DNA of 64,000 bases from Hepsetus odoe (lineage: Eukaryota > Chordata > Actinopteri > Characiformes > Hepsetidae). The notes beneath the pieces were generated by a model, which did no database searches, was not told the origin of the DNA, and saw nothing but the letters and a program-made list of their open reading frames with translations. This document shows positions 30,201 through 44,400 of this stretch, piece by piece (the stretch's first letter is position 1; each line of letters begins with the position of its first letter). Location of the stretch: the NCBI GenBank assembly GCA_017165825.1, contig CM029367.1, positions 30,635,814 to 30,699,813 on the forward strand, read 5' to 3'. Made by a program: the position numbers and the translations under genes.

Positions 30201-33161
30201 GTGAACAGCTGAGGCTGTGACAAATGCACACACACACACAACCACACAAACACACACACACACACACATATCACTGGCTGATTCTGTGTGCTGGGCTTTG
30301 TCGTTGCTGCTAAAACAACTTTTCCAGTGGGAATTTTCTAGATTTCAGAATGAAAGAAATGGAAACAAGCAAAAATGATGATTTTTCGAGGCTTATGTCA
30401 ACAGTTTTTCTTCCTTTTTTTTCCTTCCTTATGTTCTTTGTAACCCTTTCTCCCTTTCTCTTGTGTTTTGCTTTCAATCTGCATCTGTCTTTTGACTTTT
30501 TCTTTATTTTTCTTTCATGCTTGCTTGGTTTATTTATAGTGCCGTTACTTTTGATATACACAGAAAAGGAAGACAACATTCGCGTTCAGTGAGTTCATGA
30601 TATTCAAACACTTGATCTTCCTTTTCCACTGACAGATCTGCATTCAGATGGAAAGAGAGAGACACAGTGAATTTCACAGAGTAAACTTGTCACACAGCCT
30701 AGTGTTCCCACTCAGTGTAGAGAAGGGTGTGAGGATTAGGAATGAACCGTTGGGTAAAGTTAGATAACGGAGACCCACAGAGGTGATCATTTGAACCAGA
30801 ACTTCTTATTCCAGATGTAGTTGCTCAGGAAGACAATTTTTTAAATAATTAAAAGAAGATAAAGACAACGGGGTGAAGACCGGTTTGTCTGGAAATGTCC
30901 ACTGATATAGAAAACAATGTTAGAAATGATGATCCCTAACACTTGGACATGCATTAGCAATAGTCTCATAGCCCCAGTTCACAAAACCTTTCTCAGCAGA
31001 TGGATTACAGTTGAGAAAAGGAGAAAATGTGTAGATCTGATCCCTGGTCCTGGAAAGCCGGTAACCAGCACAACTTTTTTATTTCCCCACCTTGAGCTGA
31101 ATTGAATCAGTTATATCTAAACTGGGAAATCACAAAACTTTGCTGGTCGCAGACCCTACAGGACCAAAGCTGAACAGCCCTGGTCTAACCTTCTGTTGTG
31201 CATTTACCTCCTCATAACACAAGATGGCGATAGCGGGGAGTGCAAACTTCTTTGAGGTAGCAAAGGTCCTGCAGGACTACAGATGTCATTAGTGACAGGT
31301 ACAACCAGCACCTCAACTTAGAACAGACTGTAGTGGTCAGAGCTGCAAAACGTCCAATGACAGGGCCTATTAAAGCCCTCAACTTTCAAGAAGGGTCCTT
31401 TGTACGTGTTTCAGCATTGCCCATAATGATTTATCTAATAAGGTTCTCTGTGTAACCATTATTAAGTAAAAGTCCTTCATTTTCTGCAAACAGTTTAGTT
31501 TGAGCGGGCTATTGTGGCGAGGAAAGTGTTTGGCTGGGTGTCACGCCGAAACACACTATGTATATCACTGTGCTATTGCTTTTGCGACCCAAGAATGAGG
31601 TTGTTTGCAAAGAAACGGCGATCACAAAGTGGCCCTCTTGAGCTCCGTTCTCTGACAGATGAGGCCAAACACAGCTGCAATGCCGGGCTGTGCTAGAGAG
31701 CTCTATAAGCTCTCCTGGCTGTTATGGGACTCCTACAGCAGTCCCTTGCAGGGGTTGTAAAAAGGAGACAGACTAAACTATGACACGTTAATTCATCGCA
31801 CGCAAAACAAGAACCGATTCAGACCTGCCAAGTGTTGTTGCTGTTACAGCTCAAACTCTGCTCTGGATTTACGATGAACCTCGCCCTGATTGAGCACAGT
31901 TAGGCCTACGTTTTCACTTGAAGGAGAACTGCAAAGTAACATTCCCGTGAGCACTCAACACGGGAATCAGTGTCGTTAAAAACAAGTCGGCCTAAAAGTG
32001 AGGCAGGGCTTCCCAATCGCCTCTCTTCTTAAGCTACCACCACTGCAAGGGCCAAGAGAGGGTCTCTGATGATAGTGTAATCTAACTGTGTAACCAGAGA
32101 AGCTGTCACTGATGCTTTCTTACCCTCAGAGCATTTTGTGGAGCTTTGTAAAGCATTGTTTTTAGCTACGAGCTTAGCTATCAGCTTTCTTTTAATGGCG
32201 TTCCTCACCAACAATAAACTGCTTATACACTCCACGATCAACTCTCCTCTAATGTGATCTGTCAGCAGGGTTGGTTCTTGCTATATGTGCCTTTCTTATG
32301 AAAAAGCAACATTTAGTCTTCCAAGGTGCAACCAATCGGAAATGGGCCCTCCAAGGCACAATTTGAAGCCCCAGTTGGGAACGTGAAGAAAAATCTGATT
32401 GTGAGGCACAGGCAGGGGGAAAAATGTAAAAATAAATCTGTATAACAGTTTCTGGGTCACTGCACGATTCAATAATTGTATATTTTAATTCCGTAAGTGT
32501 ATATTTTAACTTCACTTCTGCTGGAAAGAAGTTACAAGAAGAGTAGCCCTTTTTAGTTTGTCCAGATACTGGCTAGATCTCCACATGTACACCCAAACAC
32601 TAGGAGACATGTTTACAGATGAATGTGGAAGCAACTGAGTGACTGGATATAGCACATTTTCTTTTCCGTGCTGAATCCTGTAGTTTGTATTGATAGTGAG
32701 GGAGAGATAAAGAGAGCTACAGGCCTCTTACGAACAGGCTGCAAGCACTGATACATTGTCATGGGCCTGGAATTTTAAAACACTGGCTATCTTGTTTGTG
32801 TGTCTGTGTGTGTGTGTGAATGAAGGTCTTGTGTGCCTGTGTAGTAAATAACTGACTTTTAAACATTGGATACAGACAATCACATTTGCTCCTTGGCTAC
32901 AGTTTTTATTTTTCTTTAATATCATAATGTATGATTTAGAGAGGACTTTTGTAAAGGGTTTGACCTTCACTGAACGTTTTCTGCAAGCTTCTACGTAATG
33001 TACGTGCATGAAGGACACAGTGGAAACAATGATGCATCTTATCGTTTGTTTTGTTCCTTCCATGAGACGCACTCCGATAAAGCGTCTGGAAATTTCGTGA
33101 TCCCACGGTCTTTTTAGGCATCATAAATTCCAGCTTTCATAGAAGCCTATAATTTATGCTC
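27241..33161. other. Interval between scrg1 and hand2, left part: no gene seen
   Basis: AT-rich single-copy-looking DNA with short CA runs (28530-28556, 30228-30266), a Tc1-type terminal-like word (acagtaccagccaaaaattt) at 29044 and no convincing exon. Small open frames lack protein-like composition or family resemblance. Confidence 0.5.
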
Positions 33162-33797
33162 CCTTTGTCCTCTATCTGCTCGTTTGCTTCTCTTCTTTGG
33201 TGTCCCTGCAGCCCCATTGCTGCCCTTGGCCCAAATGAACCACGGCTGGGCACGTTTCAAAGCAATATGCCAGTAAAACCAATCCCATTTGTTAGCTTTC
33301 AGTCAAAATCTTCCGTTGATCTGCATGGCTGAGGCTCCATCTGCATGTGGTGCTGACACTGGAATGAATGTCCAGCCGTGCAGATCACCCTCGCCAACAT
33401 CGAATCAACATTTAAAATTTTTTTTATGACAATAATTAAGAATGGAGCAAAATTGGAAATGTATATTTTTATTACAAAAGACAATAATAAAGAGATCTGT
33501 GAGTGAAGAACGTTTTTAAAGCAATACTTCATGCACAGGTTCCAGCCTTTGTCCACTTTCTGCTCGTTTGCTTCTCTGTTTTCGTGTCACTGAAGTCCCG
33601 TTGCTGCCCTTGACCCAAATGAACCACGGCTGGGCACATTTCACAACAGTACGCCAGTAAAACCAGTCGCGTTTGTTAAACATTTAATCAAAATGCTCTG
33701 TTGATCTGCATGGCTGCAGCTCCATGTGGCACGGTGTGGTCCTGATACTGGAACGAATGTCCAGCCGTGCCGACCACCCTCACCAGCATCTAATCAA
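33162..33797 (+). repeat. Tandem duplication of a ~250-bp non-coding element
   Basis: Copies at 33162-33408 and 33546-33797, separated by ~137 bp of AT-rich spacer, share colinear blocks including tgctcgtttgcttctct, aaatgaaccacggctgggca, gttgatctgcatggctg and aatgtccagccgtgc. No frame is preserved between copies (indels). Not a recognised mobile element and not seen elsewhere in the window. Confidence 0.8.
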
Positions 33798-36475
33798 GGT
33801 GCAGCATTGTTTCTCTTAAGCGTGATCAAAACCACCGTGTGGAAAGCAATGAAAGCAGTGGGGTGTGGTGGACCTCAATAGCCGCCTGCAGCCAGGCCAC
33901 CCATGAGAGGCCCTTACTCTGGCAGACCTGTGGACCTTTCCGTGTAGCCAATAAACATGGAGTCAACCTGACACCCACTTCTTAAATCAGCAAACGCCTG
34001 AAAGAGAGAGAGAAGGAGAGAGAGACTCAAATAAAACAGTCACCTCGAAACTGTTCGTCATTTTTGGTCATTTTGATGATGATAATTGATAAATGATTCA
34101 AATTTGAATATTTTTAGTTCCACTTTCATCAATTCCTTCCTGTTGTTTTCCTGAAACTTTTAATAAGGGGATTTGTGAGTTTGGATGAACATTAACTCTA
34201 CATAATGTAAAGCTCTACTTCATCTACAGGTTATTCTGCATAGGTCATGAGAAAAGTTCTAAAAAAGAGTTTTAAGAGTATATTTACAAAAAACAGAATC
34301 CAATAAGCGTTGATGAGAATATTTATTAGCATATTATTATCATTAGACATTCAGATGAATGTGACATTTTTTGTTATCTATTTATAGAATGTTTCATTTT
34401 TATGGGCCAATAGAAAGACAGATACTGTATATAGACAGGAAGTGTACTGTATGTAGAACACTGTAGACTGCAAAACACTGAGTTTACTTTAAAAGTTGGT
34501 AAACTAGTTGATTCACTTTGATTCAAGTTTGGTATAAAATGAAACAAATATTTCCAAAAATGTACATTATTTTAGTAAAACATTGATTTGCAATAAAATA
34601 TGCAACTGTGCAATGTAGAACAGTCAGGCCATTTTCTGTAAGTTTCATTTACTGCTCTGGTAGTATGAATCATGTGACGTTAAAGGGTCATTTTCCCATC
34701 CCCTTTAAGACCACTTCTAACAAGCTAATTTATGTATGCCTTTAAGACTGAAAGATGTAAATGAGCTGTGTTCTCATTGGCAGAACTAGACTGCTGTGGA
34801 CATATTATGGTATTGCATTGCTTTTTGTGAAATTTAAAGGCCAAAACACTGAGCTTTAAACTCAACCTGTGTGGTGACCTGAACACTTTGAAATGCATTT
34901 AAATGCCACATTAAAATATTTTATTTTTAATATGAGCCCTCTATTAATGGGCCTAACAGGAGACAAAACAGGACACACATTCAGTGCTTAATGAACGAGG
35001 GCACAAGGTGTACCTTATATACGACAAAATGGTGAATGCCTTAAAATTCGAAGATATACTATGCGGTTTAATTTAGCAGCCAGATTGCAGGGTGATTCAG
35101 AAACACCTCCCATGCAGGGCCATTTGTTGGGCTGTAGCCCATCTGCAGCTCAGGAACAGTGGTTTAGATGGGAATTAGATTCTGTGTCTGTTTTTAAATT
35201 GGAGAAGCTGGCTGAGTCTCAGTGTTCAGCTACAGGATTATCCACACAGGGCTTGTTTGGGGGGGGGGGGGGGGCTTGTCTCACACTCCATCAGATCATG
35301 TAACATGGTCTTAAGCCCTCAGTCGGACTGACCCGAAACGGGATAACTACTCTGTAACACCTGAAGCCTCACAGTAAACTCAGATGCTGCCACGCTTGTG
35401 TCTGAGCGTAACCCTGTTGAATGAGTGTTTTGGTACTTGGATGAGAGAGAAAACCCAAAACGCCCAGTACAAACAATTCATCCTGTACCGTTCTGGACTG
35501 GAAGTGAATGCACAGCGTGTGTGTGTGTGTATGTGTTCAAACAGTATCACAGTCCTACCGAAAACCTCAAAGATGTGGCCCCAGTCCGGAGCGTCTGGGA
35601 TTAGGCAAAATCATAATTCACTCCATGGGGTGGAATGGGTGGATTTGTCTTGTTGACGTTTGATTTCCGTGAGCACAAGGGCAATTGGTCCTTTCTCAAA
35701 AAAACAATACACTCTTTATGCAAAGTTAACCAGTGTGATGGTGTATTGATTAAGCCACCTTAAATAAACGAGCAGGACTTGCCATTAATCATCCGAGGCT
35801 GCCACGTCTGTCCTTGAATATCCGATGTGTTTGATTTGGAAAGACGTGGGTTTCTCTCATGGAAGCCGTGCTCTGACCATGACAGGGCACACAGATTGGA
35901 AACATATTCAACAGGGCTGATGGCGGGGAGGGGTCAAGATGCATAAGCAGGGAAATTCTTCATGGAAGGCTCATGGAAAGCTGAAAAGGAGAAAGAAGAG
36001 AGAGCGAGAGAGTGTGATGGTAGCCCAGCAAGGGAGAGTAGATAGCTGTCATCGCTGTGGTTTAACACAGTCAGCCACAGACTGCTCCAGAAACTCTCCA
36101 TTACTGCACGTGATGGATGGCTTAGGAACCAGGCCCGAGAGGCCCCCGAGTGGCAGACGGACCTGAGTCGGCCATGGTATCGCCGTTTCCATGGACACAC
36201 CCTGACATGCTTCTCATTAATGATACCTGAGGTTGCATAGCTCCACTTTTCTGTCTTTCAACTGCCCTGCAGCCAGACCGGGGGAAACAATGTGAGCCCC
36301 GGCGGTTGCGCTGTAGTGAAAGCTCTCCTACAATAAAGGCCACATCCTGTGTTTTTACTAGACGGCTCTCCAATACCTCATTGTATCTGTGACAAGCACT
36401 CACTGGATGTTTTGCATTATGCTGCATGCCATATGAGGTTATTTTTACCGGCCAGTGCCACAAACGCAAGGGTTG

Positions 36476-36513
<38 letters not shown>

Positions 36514-37592
36514 GAACAGATGTTTTCATGAGAGGAAAAGTGACTGGCCATATGTTTAATACAGCCAAAGAGAAAGAAGGAGAACGCGAGAGATGAGAAA
36601 TGTGTGCAACGATTCTTCATTTATAGCTGTCATTTCCTCGTGTGTAAATATCTCATGAAGCAGAGACAGACACCAGGACGTCTGGTGTAGCAGCGACTGT
36701 CCTGTCATGAAGAACGAGAGAGACATAAGAGAAGAAAAGAGTAATCACCTCACCACTGTGGGTCAAGAATGGGAACATACATATGACTTTGGACCGTCGG
36801 TGTTGCAGTGAACTGCAGGTCTAAGGCATTCGGAAATTCTTCTGCATGACATTCTTCAGCATTTACTGATTTCGACAGGGCTGTGCTGTTAATGGTTTAG
36901 AATAACGGCAGTAGACGCTCTCCAGTTTGTGATGATCCCTTTTCAAACACTCACAACTGAGATTTCCGTGGATCACTTTGACATACCTCTGCACAATAAG
37001 GCACATCTGCTTTGTGCTTTTTTTTAGTAGCAAAACCTTATTGGGAAGAAGAACTTGGCATAAAGCACTAACAGACCACTGGCCATCTGACTGCATCCTG
37101 TGTGGACAGCAGAACCCCTCACAACCCCCACCTTTGGGCAATAATGTAGGTGTCTTATGACTTGCATCTTTGCTCTGGGGTAAAGGAGGGAAACCAGCAA
37201 CCCAGAACCAAACCCAGACATAAAATGCTGGGGCAATGCGCTCCCAACATGCTGACTGATAATATTTTAATTGCATTTTGGTGCAATGTGGAATATAAAA
37301 TTAATTATTTCTTCTTAAAACATGACAACATTAAAAAAATCTCAATAATTGAAGGAAGACTATTGTATACATTTGGAGGATAATTAGTTTGTACTGTACA
37401 GTAAAGAGTAAATGCTGGCAGTTAAAACTGTAGTTGAGTAATTGGGGCTGATTGAGTATGTTCTCTGATTTCCAATCGTTAGAATAAAATGTTAGTTTCT
37501 TAAAGAATTGAAGATAAGGTGATTAAATTCAGCAGGGAGAGGGATATTTCCGACACATTGATGTTTAAACCCAAAAGGCAGATAGACCTGCT
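33798..37592. other. Non-coding interval downstream of hand2
   Basis: No gene seen. A G run lies at 35261-35273. The stretch 35740-36460 is low in repeats, with motif-like words such as ATTGATTAAG, GCCATTAATCATC and CTCATTAATGATACC. A TG run sits at 36477-36511. Confidence 0.45.
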
Positions 37593-37646
<54 letters not shown>

Positions 37647-37673
37647 GTCTGACTGGCTGTCTGTCTGTCTGTC
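37593..37673. repeat. CTAT/CTGT tetranucleotide microsatellite
   Basis: About 13 CTAT units followed by imperfect CTGT units. Confidence 0.9.
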
Positions 37674-38781
37674 TATGTGTCTAACTATATACATATATAT
37701 ATATTTTTTTTATTTGTAAATTTCTACTTTTCATTTATATTTACACATGGGCAGAGAGGATTTTCCAGAATCCGAACTGAGGGATTGATGAAGGACTGAG
37801 CTTTGCTGGTTTGGTGTCCGCGCTGTTTAATCTCTGCTGCACCTCCAGCTCTTCCACCTGGAAAAGGCAGTGAAGGAGGGAACGAAGAGATGAGTGAAGG
37901 AGGGGATTAAACCGATTAAACGGGTTAAAGAATTAACAGGTGAAAGTGATAACGAAGAAGTGAACGAAAAACGAGGAATGCGGGAATGGAGAGATCTTGG
38001 GGAAACGAATTAATGAGTGAAGAGAGGAATTAATGAAAGAGCGAATGGCGGAATGGGAAATAGCCCTAACCCTAGAAATAAAGTACATGTCAATTAAAGG
38101 ACAAACCTCGGCTCAGTGTAAAATAAATCATATTTAAAAAGTTAAGCTGTCGGGCTTCAGCCTGCACACGTGCGAAAGATCATGATTCTGTTCATTTATA
38201 ACTGAAGAGTTTTCATTCCGTTCAAAAAGTCCGTTTAATTTCAGCGCTTTTTACAACTGTTGTTTTCTTTCAATTCATTTATTCTCTCTCTCTCACTCTC
38301 ACACACCCACACACTCCCTCTCTCACAAACACACACACAGCTTACACACTCTTCTCAGAGGCATGTTGGGTGGGAATCGGAACATTTCCAGCAATTAGAA
38401 ATTAATTTTATTTTTGATTTAATAAACTTGGTTATCTCTGAAAATCTACATTTATTAAACTTCTCAGAGCAAGTTAATAGAACAAACTTCTTTTTAATAC
38501 ATGTAGAATTTATGTTGCTATTTTTCTTCTTCTTCTTATTATTATTAATAATAATAATAATAATAATAGTAATAATAATAGTAATAATGATAATAATGAT
38601 AAGCGTATTTTTTCACACCTTTCCCTGTTCAGTGATTTTGTTCAGTTATTGCTGTAACTGCCCTGAACATTAGAATGAGCTTCCTGTATTTCCGCCAGGT
38701 AATATTTAAATATTTTTTATAATTATTTCACATTTTTATCTGGTGCCTGCGCGTTTGAGTGACCTACTCTAAGGAGGTGTT

Positions 38782-38835
<54 letters not shown>

Positions 38836-39165
38836 GCGAGGATTTATGCTCTCGTTTAAAGGTTTTTAACTGAGCAGGTCGCCCCCCTGCTCTCCGGAAT
38901 GAATGGGGTGTTAGGGGTCCGGGGTCTACTTGGGGGGTCTCAGGTTCAGAGGAGGCTGCTGAACACTCTGTAACGCACATATAACGCGTCATATCGCCTG
39001 TAGTGTGTGAAAACTGGGAGGATGAGCACGCCATTAAAAACATCACACCCAACACACACGATTAAAGCACGTTCAGAGCCTCCACTGCTCAGCGTTATAT
39101 AGCCACAGTTATATATTACCTGCCTGACATACACATTAAAGCTGCTGAATACAACCCATTTCTGC

Positions 39166-39217
<52 letters not shown>

Positions 39218-39361
39218 TGCACTATTTCTCAACAATAACCGCAGTTCAGCGTTCACTGTTTGAAAACACAGTTTTGGAAATTAGTAACTTAAAATGATAT
39301 AAGATAGCTGAACTATGCATGAAGACTGCTAAATACAACACCATCTGGAACCACGTTTCCC

Positions 39362-39408
<47 letters not shown>

Positions 39409-39866
39409 GTTTTCATCCAATAAAAGAAAAGTGGAACAGCTTTAATGATTTGTAGAGGATAAAAAACCTTGTCGTAAAAATAGGTTTAAAAATATAAAGC
39501 TTAAAGTAAAAAAATTATAAATAAATAAACAAAAGAATATAAGATATCTGAAATGTACCGCAAAGCTGCTAAATACAACACCATCTGGAAGCACAATTTC
39601 AATAATAATAATAATAATCATATAAATAGCAATAATATAATGATGCATTTAACTTAGAAAATAAGTAACAGCGAATTATGTATTTTTCTGAACTGATGTT
39701 TGTTCTCTTAACTTGCTCTGGGAAATTGAGTAAACGCAGATTTTCTGAGTAGAGCAGGTTCATTAACTGAACTAATTAATAATAATGTAATAAAATAAGA
39801 ACGTTTCAAAACATTGCTATTGGATCAAAGGCTGCTGAGCTTCAGATGTTGAGTTTACGCTTCAGG

Positions 39867-39905
<39 letters not shown>

Positions 39906-40363
39906 CCGCGGATCACACCGATCTGAACTACGGTGGGAGATGAGCTGGGAGCTGCTTCAGTGGAAGAGCTCCAGACACACAGCGCAGCTCGTACCTCAGG
40001 CCGGAAGGTCTTCCTCTTCCTCTGGACAGAAGAGCAGCGCTTCCTCCTCTGAGCGCTTCGGCCGCTCCTCTCCGCAGACTGTCAGCAGAGACTTTGGGAA
40101 GACGGTTTGGATGGAGAGAGGGAGGTTTTCTCTTTTCTCTTTTCTTTTTTTTTCCAGTGAGAAACTCAATCTCTCATACAGTAGCGGCTTCCATCTGGGA
40201 ACTGTCACCGCTGACAGTACCAACGGGGCACAAGGCCTGATCTTCCGGCCGACAGAAAAAAATGGACCAGCCACACGAACCCTGGTGGTGTGTGTGTGTT
40301 GTCTCGTTTTAGTGTAAAGGCCAGGACTGGACAAGCGATGAAGTCTTAGCACTGCTGTACTAT
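37674..40363. repeat. Microsatellite-dense stretch
   Basis: Holds AAT-type arrays at about 38523-38602, 39167-39214, 39365-39408 and 39600-39620, a TG array at 38787-38833 and a CA array at 39868-39902. A less repetitive GC-richer block lies at 39905-40320. No gene seen; the 125-codon frame at 39940 resembles no family. Confidence 0.7.
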
Positions 40364-40411
40364 TACACACACACACACACACACACACATACACACACTC
40401 ACACACTCACA

Positions 40412-40457
<46 letters not shown>

Positions 40458-40555
40458 GCATGCAAGTGGAGGAGGCCTGGCTAAAAATAGCTTCAGTCTT
40501 GTTTTGAGGTTTTATCTGCGATCCTCGTGTCCGTTTCTTTATTTTACCTCCAGAT

Positions 40556-40640
<85 letters not shown>

Positions 40641-40648
40641 TGTGTCTG

Positions 40649-40684
<36 letters not shown>
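40364..40684. repeat. CA, CT and TG microsatellites
   Basis: CA then CT then CA arrays to about 40457, and a TG array at 40557-40684 that directly precedes the 43-bp minisatellite. Confidence 0.9.
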
Positions 40685-40688
<4 letters not shown>

Positions 40689-40736
40689 GTGAGTCAGTCC
40701 TCAATAACGAGCCAATGTTTACATTTATAGAATACC

Positions 40737-41400
40737 AGCTTCGTTTAAACTCGGCAACGTTCCAGATCAAAAGAACACGAGCCCGGTTTAAACTCTGCAA
40801 CGTTCCAAATCTAAAGAACACGAGCCCGGTTTAAACTCTGCAGCGTTCCAGATCTATAGAACGCGAGCTTAATTTAAACTCAACAGCGTTCCAAAGCTAT
40901 AGAACACGGCCTTCATTTAAACATCTGTAGCGCTTAATTCAAGCTCAGCAACGTTCTACGTCCATAGAAGACGGGTTTCATTTACACGCAGCAACGTTCC
41001 ACTTCTGTAGATGCGCTTAATTTAAACTCAGCAACTTTCCAGATCCAACTCAGAAATTAAGCTGTTCCAAATCTAAAGAACACGAGCTTAATTTAAACAA
41101 CGTCTAAAAATCACGGGCCTGCTTTCAACTCAGCACGGCTCAGAAGATCACGAGCTTCATTTCAACATTTCACATCCGAAGAAGAAAAGCCTGGTTTAAA
41201 CTCAACAACGTTCTACACCGACGGAACGCGAGCTTTATTAAAACTGAACAGCGCTCCAAATCTAAAGGTCTCAAGCCTGGTTTAAACTCGGCAACGTTTC
41301 ATTTTAAAATAATATTCCACATCTAATGAATTCGTTCACCCTTTAAACTCAACAACTTCCCAAAATACCATCTTCATTTAAAGTGGAACATTCCAAATCC
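40737..41400 (+). repeat. Degenerate 43-bp minisatellite, roughly 15 units
   Basis: Unit approximately GAGCYYGGTTTAAACTC then NGCAACGTTCCAAATCT then AAAGAACAC. The clearest 43-bp spacing is between GAGCCCGG words at about 40780 and 40823. Units become more divergent and of variable length toward 41400. No conserved frame. Confidence 0.8.
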
Positions 41401-44400
41401 GGAGCCAAATGAAAATAAAAATGTAAAACATGTGGGTTGCAGCTGAACAGCTTTACAGTTGTATTTTCAATCAGAATGGCTGATTCCAGATGATACACGA
41501 GTTTACAACTTTACCTTTTCCTACTTGTACCTTTAACACACATTAAACACAGCAGAAAAATTTGAAAAACAGATGTGAAAATATTTTTTTCTCGCGTGAC
41601 ATTTGAAGCGTTTAGTTTCATTTCAAAATGCATTTTCAACGTTTTAAACCACACCATAAAACAAAGACAATGCCTTAAAAATGCAAAAGTGTTTGATGCC
41701 CAAAAAAAGTGCACGCCATTTCTACCAGCAAGAGTTACTACCAGTAAATGAAAACGAACAGGAAAATAATTAATAGTTTACATTTCCTCATTTAAACATT
41801 GTTTTCTTTAGTGGGCATTTTCCCCCCACAAGCGTCCCAAGAAAGTGAGTTTGTATTTACTAGTTTCTAGTTAACCACAAGAGGCCTTTAGCCTGAGAAA
41901 TGGTGAAGGGATACATTTAAAGCTGTGAATTTAAATGTAAACACTGTAACCAATAAAAAGTGAACTGCTGAACCTTAAACATTTTCCAGAAGAGATTTTG
42001 CACAGCCCACTCAGAGTAAAGAGGAAAATTACTTTTATCCAAGTGGTCAAATGTGTGTTCAACCTTCTGTTGAGCACCTAAACCCAACATTTGTAACAGA
42101 AGGAACAGTTGGGAGACCTCTACTGGAAACGCTCAGCTGGTTGTGAATGTAGAAGAGGAGCTGTCAGGCCAAGTGCAGTGATTTAAACCAACAGAGTAGA
42201 TGAAGATTTATAAAAGATTCAGATGATCTTAATAAGGGATGCAGATGAAGATGAAAAGATCTGAAAGGTCTTTATTCCCCAATTTGTTTAACATAGACTA
42301 ATTCATACCCGTAGAGACTAACCCAGGCCCATGCTTTGGGTTAGCAAATCAAGGTTTTTTTTTTTGTTGTTTTTTTTTCTTTCAAGCCAAAGTGTCTAAC
42401 ATCAGCTCAGTGGCATCCACTGACATGCAAATTCATCAAGCTTCATCTTTTCATACATAAAATAACAAATAAATGATAAATTAAGACCTGCACGTTGCAC
42501 CAAAATGAATAATATTACTGATCACTAGCCTAGTATTATATATTATGTTAATACCAAGATAGCAGTTTTTTATTTATTTATGTTTTTTAACATACATTTG
42601 AGATCTGTGATGCAGAGAAGTACATTTTCAGACATACTATTTAATTCTTTAAAATGTAGATCCACGCATGACTGTATATTTCTGTCTCTGGATGAATGGA
42701 GAATGTAATTTTTAGCTCTGTGATGGCTAAAAAGGACAGGAAGATACCATTTATATAGCTATTTATATGACTTATGATATAAAACTAAATAAAAGAATGC
42801 AGACTTTTGAGTCATTTTATATCTTTCATGCCCAGCTAAGATTTTGATGGAGAAATAAAGCAGTAGAGTTGATTGGTATGTGGCAAAATTTGGTGTTTAC
42901 TCAGCAAATTATATGTTTAAAGGTCAGATTTGGCACTTTTGGGGGATTTGTAGGTGTAAAAGTAAACAACTATGACTTTGCAAAGCATGTTGAAAGTTTC
43001 CTCCGCAGCATAATTGATTCAAATATAATACTTCCATTAAACTTCACCTGAAATTAAACACAGCTCAGCTTTGAATTTGAACTACGAAAAGATCTCTGAA
43101 TGATTAAACCCTTAAAACAGAGAAATTCCAGTCTGCTGGCTTCAAGAAACTGGGAAGGCCGTTTTATCAGATAATTTTATTTTAAATATTGTGTTTCAGT
43201 CTGCTGCCAAAAAGACAGGACTGCTTTAAACATGGAATGATAGTTTTAGTGGCACTTTTGTTGTGGGGCACTGTTAGTGTAGTCTGATGGTAATTCAGAG
43301 TGATTTATAAACGCACTCTCTGTGTTTTTCCACTTTTTGACATTTAGGCCGAGCGACCTTTTTTACTAAACTGCCCCGTCTGAGGATAGATCCATTCATT
43401 TATTATTCGTTTCAAATGATTCTTATCAGAGACCCTCCACCCACCTCGACACCTATTAATGGAATACTCACTGATAACTGTCTTGAGTTTTAGCCAATTT
43501 GGCCCGAAGATAAACACTGATAACATCAACAAGGACGCAACAAACAACCGAGGAAATGGACACAAATGTAACCATTTACCATGAAAAACTGCTGTTATTA
43601 TTATTATCACTGTTTGTTGGCGGTGTTATAATGTTATCAAACGGTTAATAATAATAATAATAATAATCTAACTCATTTACCTGCATGGCTGAGCTTCTCT
43701 GCTGGAGCTACCTCGGTCACTTTATCCACACTGACCCCATCTGCGCCACACATGTGGCCTTATTTTAGTGAGCAATATGAAATAATCGAAAGATGAAAGC
43801 TTGCATGTCTGTACGTGGCTCCTAAAAAGTGGGCGCGTGACAGTCTGAGCGTTTTATGTTAAATAGTTTTAGATTAAAATCATATGAGATGGTTCTTAAT
43901 GTTCTATACCTATTAATATACAATATGCAGTATATGTATAATTAAATATAATAATAATAACAACAATAATAATAGTAATAATAATAGTAATAATAATAAT
44001 TATTATTATTCTTATTATTAGTAGTAGTAGACAATAAGTCGGAGGACTACAGTGTAAGTAGTCAGGCCGAAACGCATCTTTGACGCACTGACCGCAGTAC
44101 TGACCGAATCGCCCTGGTATTCGAATTAACTTCAAATTTGAGATTTTTCTTGTTGGTGTGTCCATTTCCAGAAATGCATTAAAATAAAAATCGAAAGGGA
44201 TACGTGAAGATAATTCCACCACTCTGCACTGACCACAGTTGGGCCCAAATCTTGACAAAAGGTCTAAAAGCTTATTTAAAACTAGAACACACGTGCATGA
44301 AATCACAGACAACTGTGATTTTATGTATCGGGGTGTTGGTTTATCCCAGATTTCTGCCCCAGTATCACATGTAGTTCCCATGAAATCATTGGTTCGGTTC

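Noticed and set aside
36122..36568. 148-codon minus-strand frame
   Set aside because: Includes a CA repeat and no recognisable domain; surrounding sequence behaves as non-coding.
39940..40317. 125-codon + strand frame
   Set aside because: Ser-rich low-complexity translation of a GC-richer stretch; no splice support or family resemblance.
40737..41400. CRISPR-like periodic repeat
   Set aside because: Repeats are contiguous without unique spacers and the genome is eukaryotic; it is a minisatellite.
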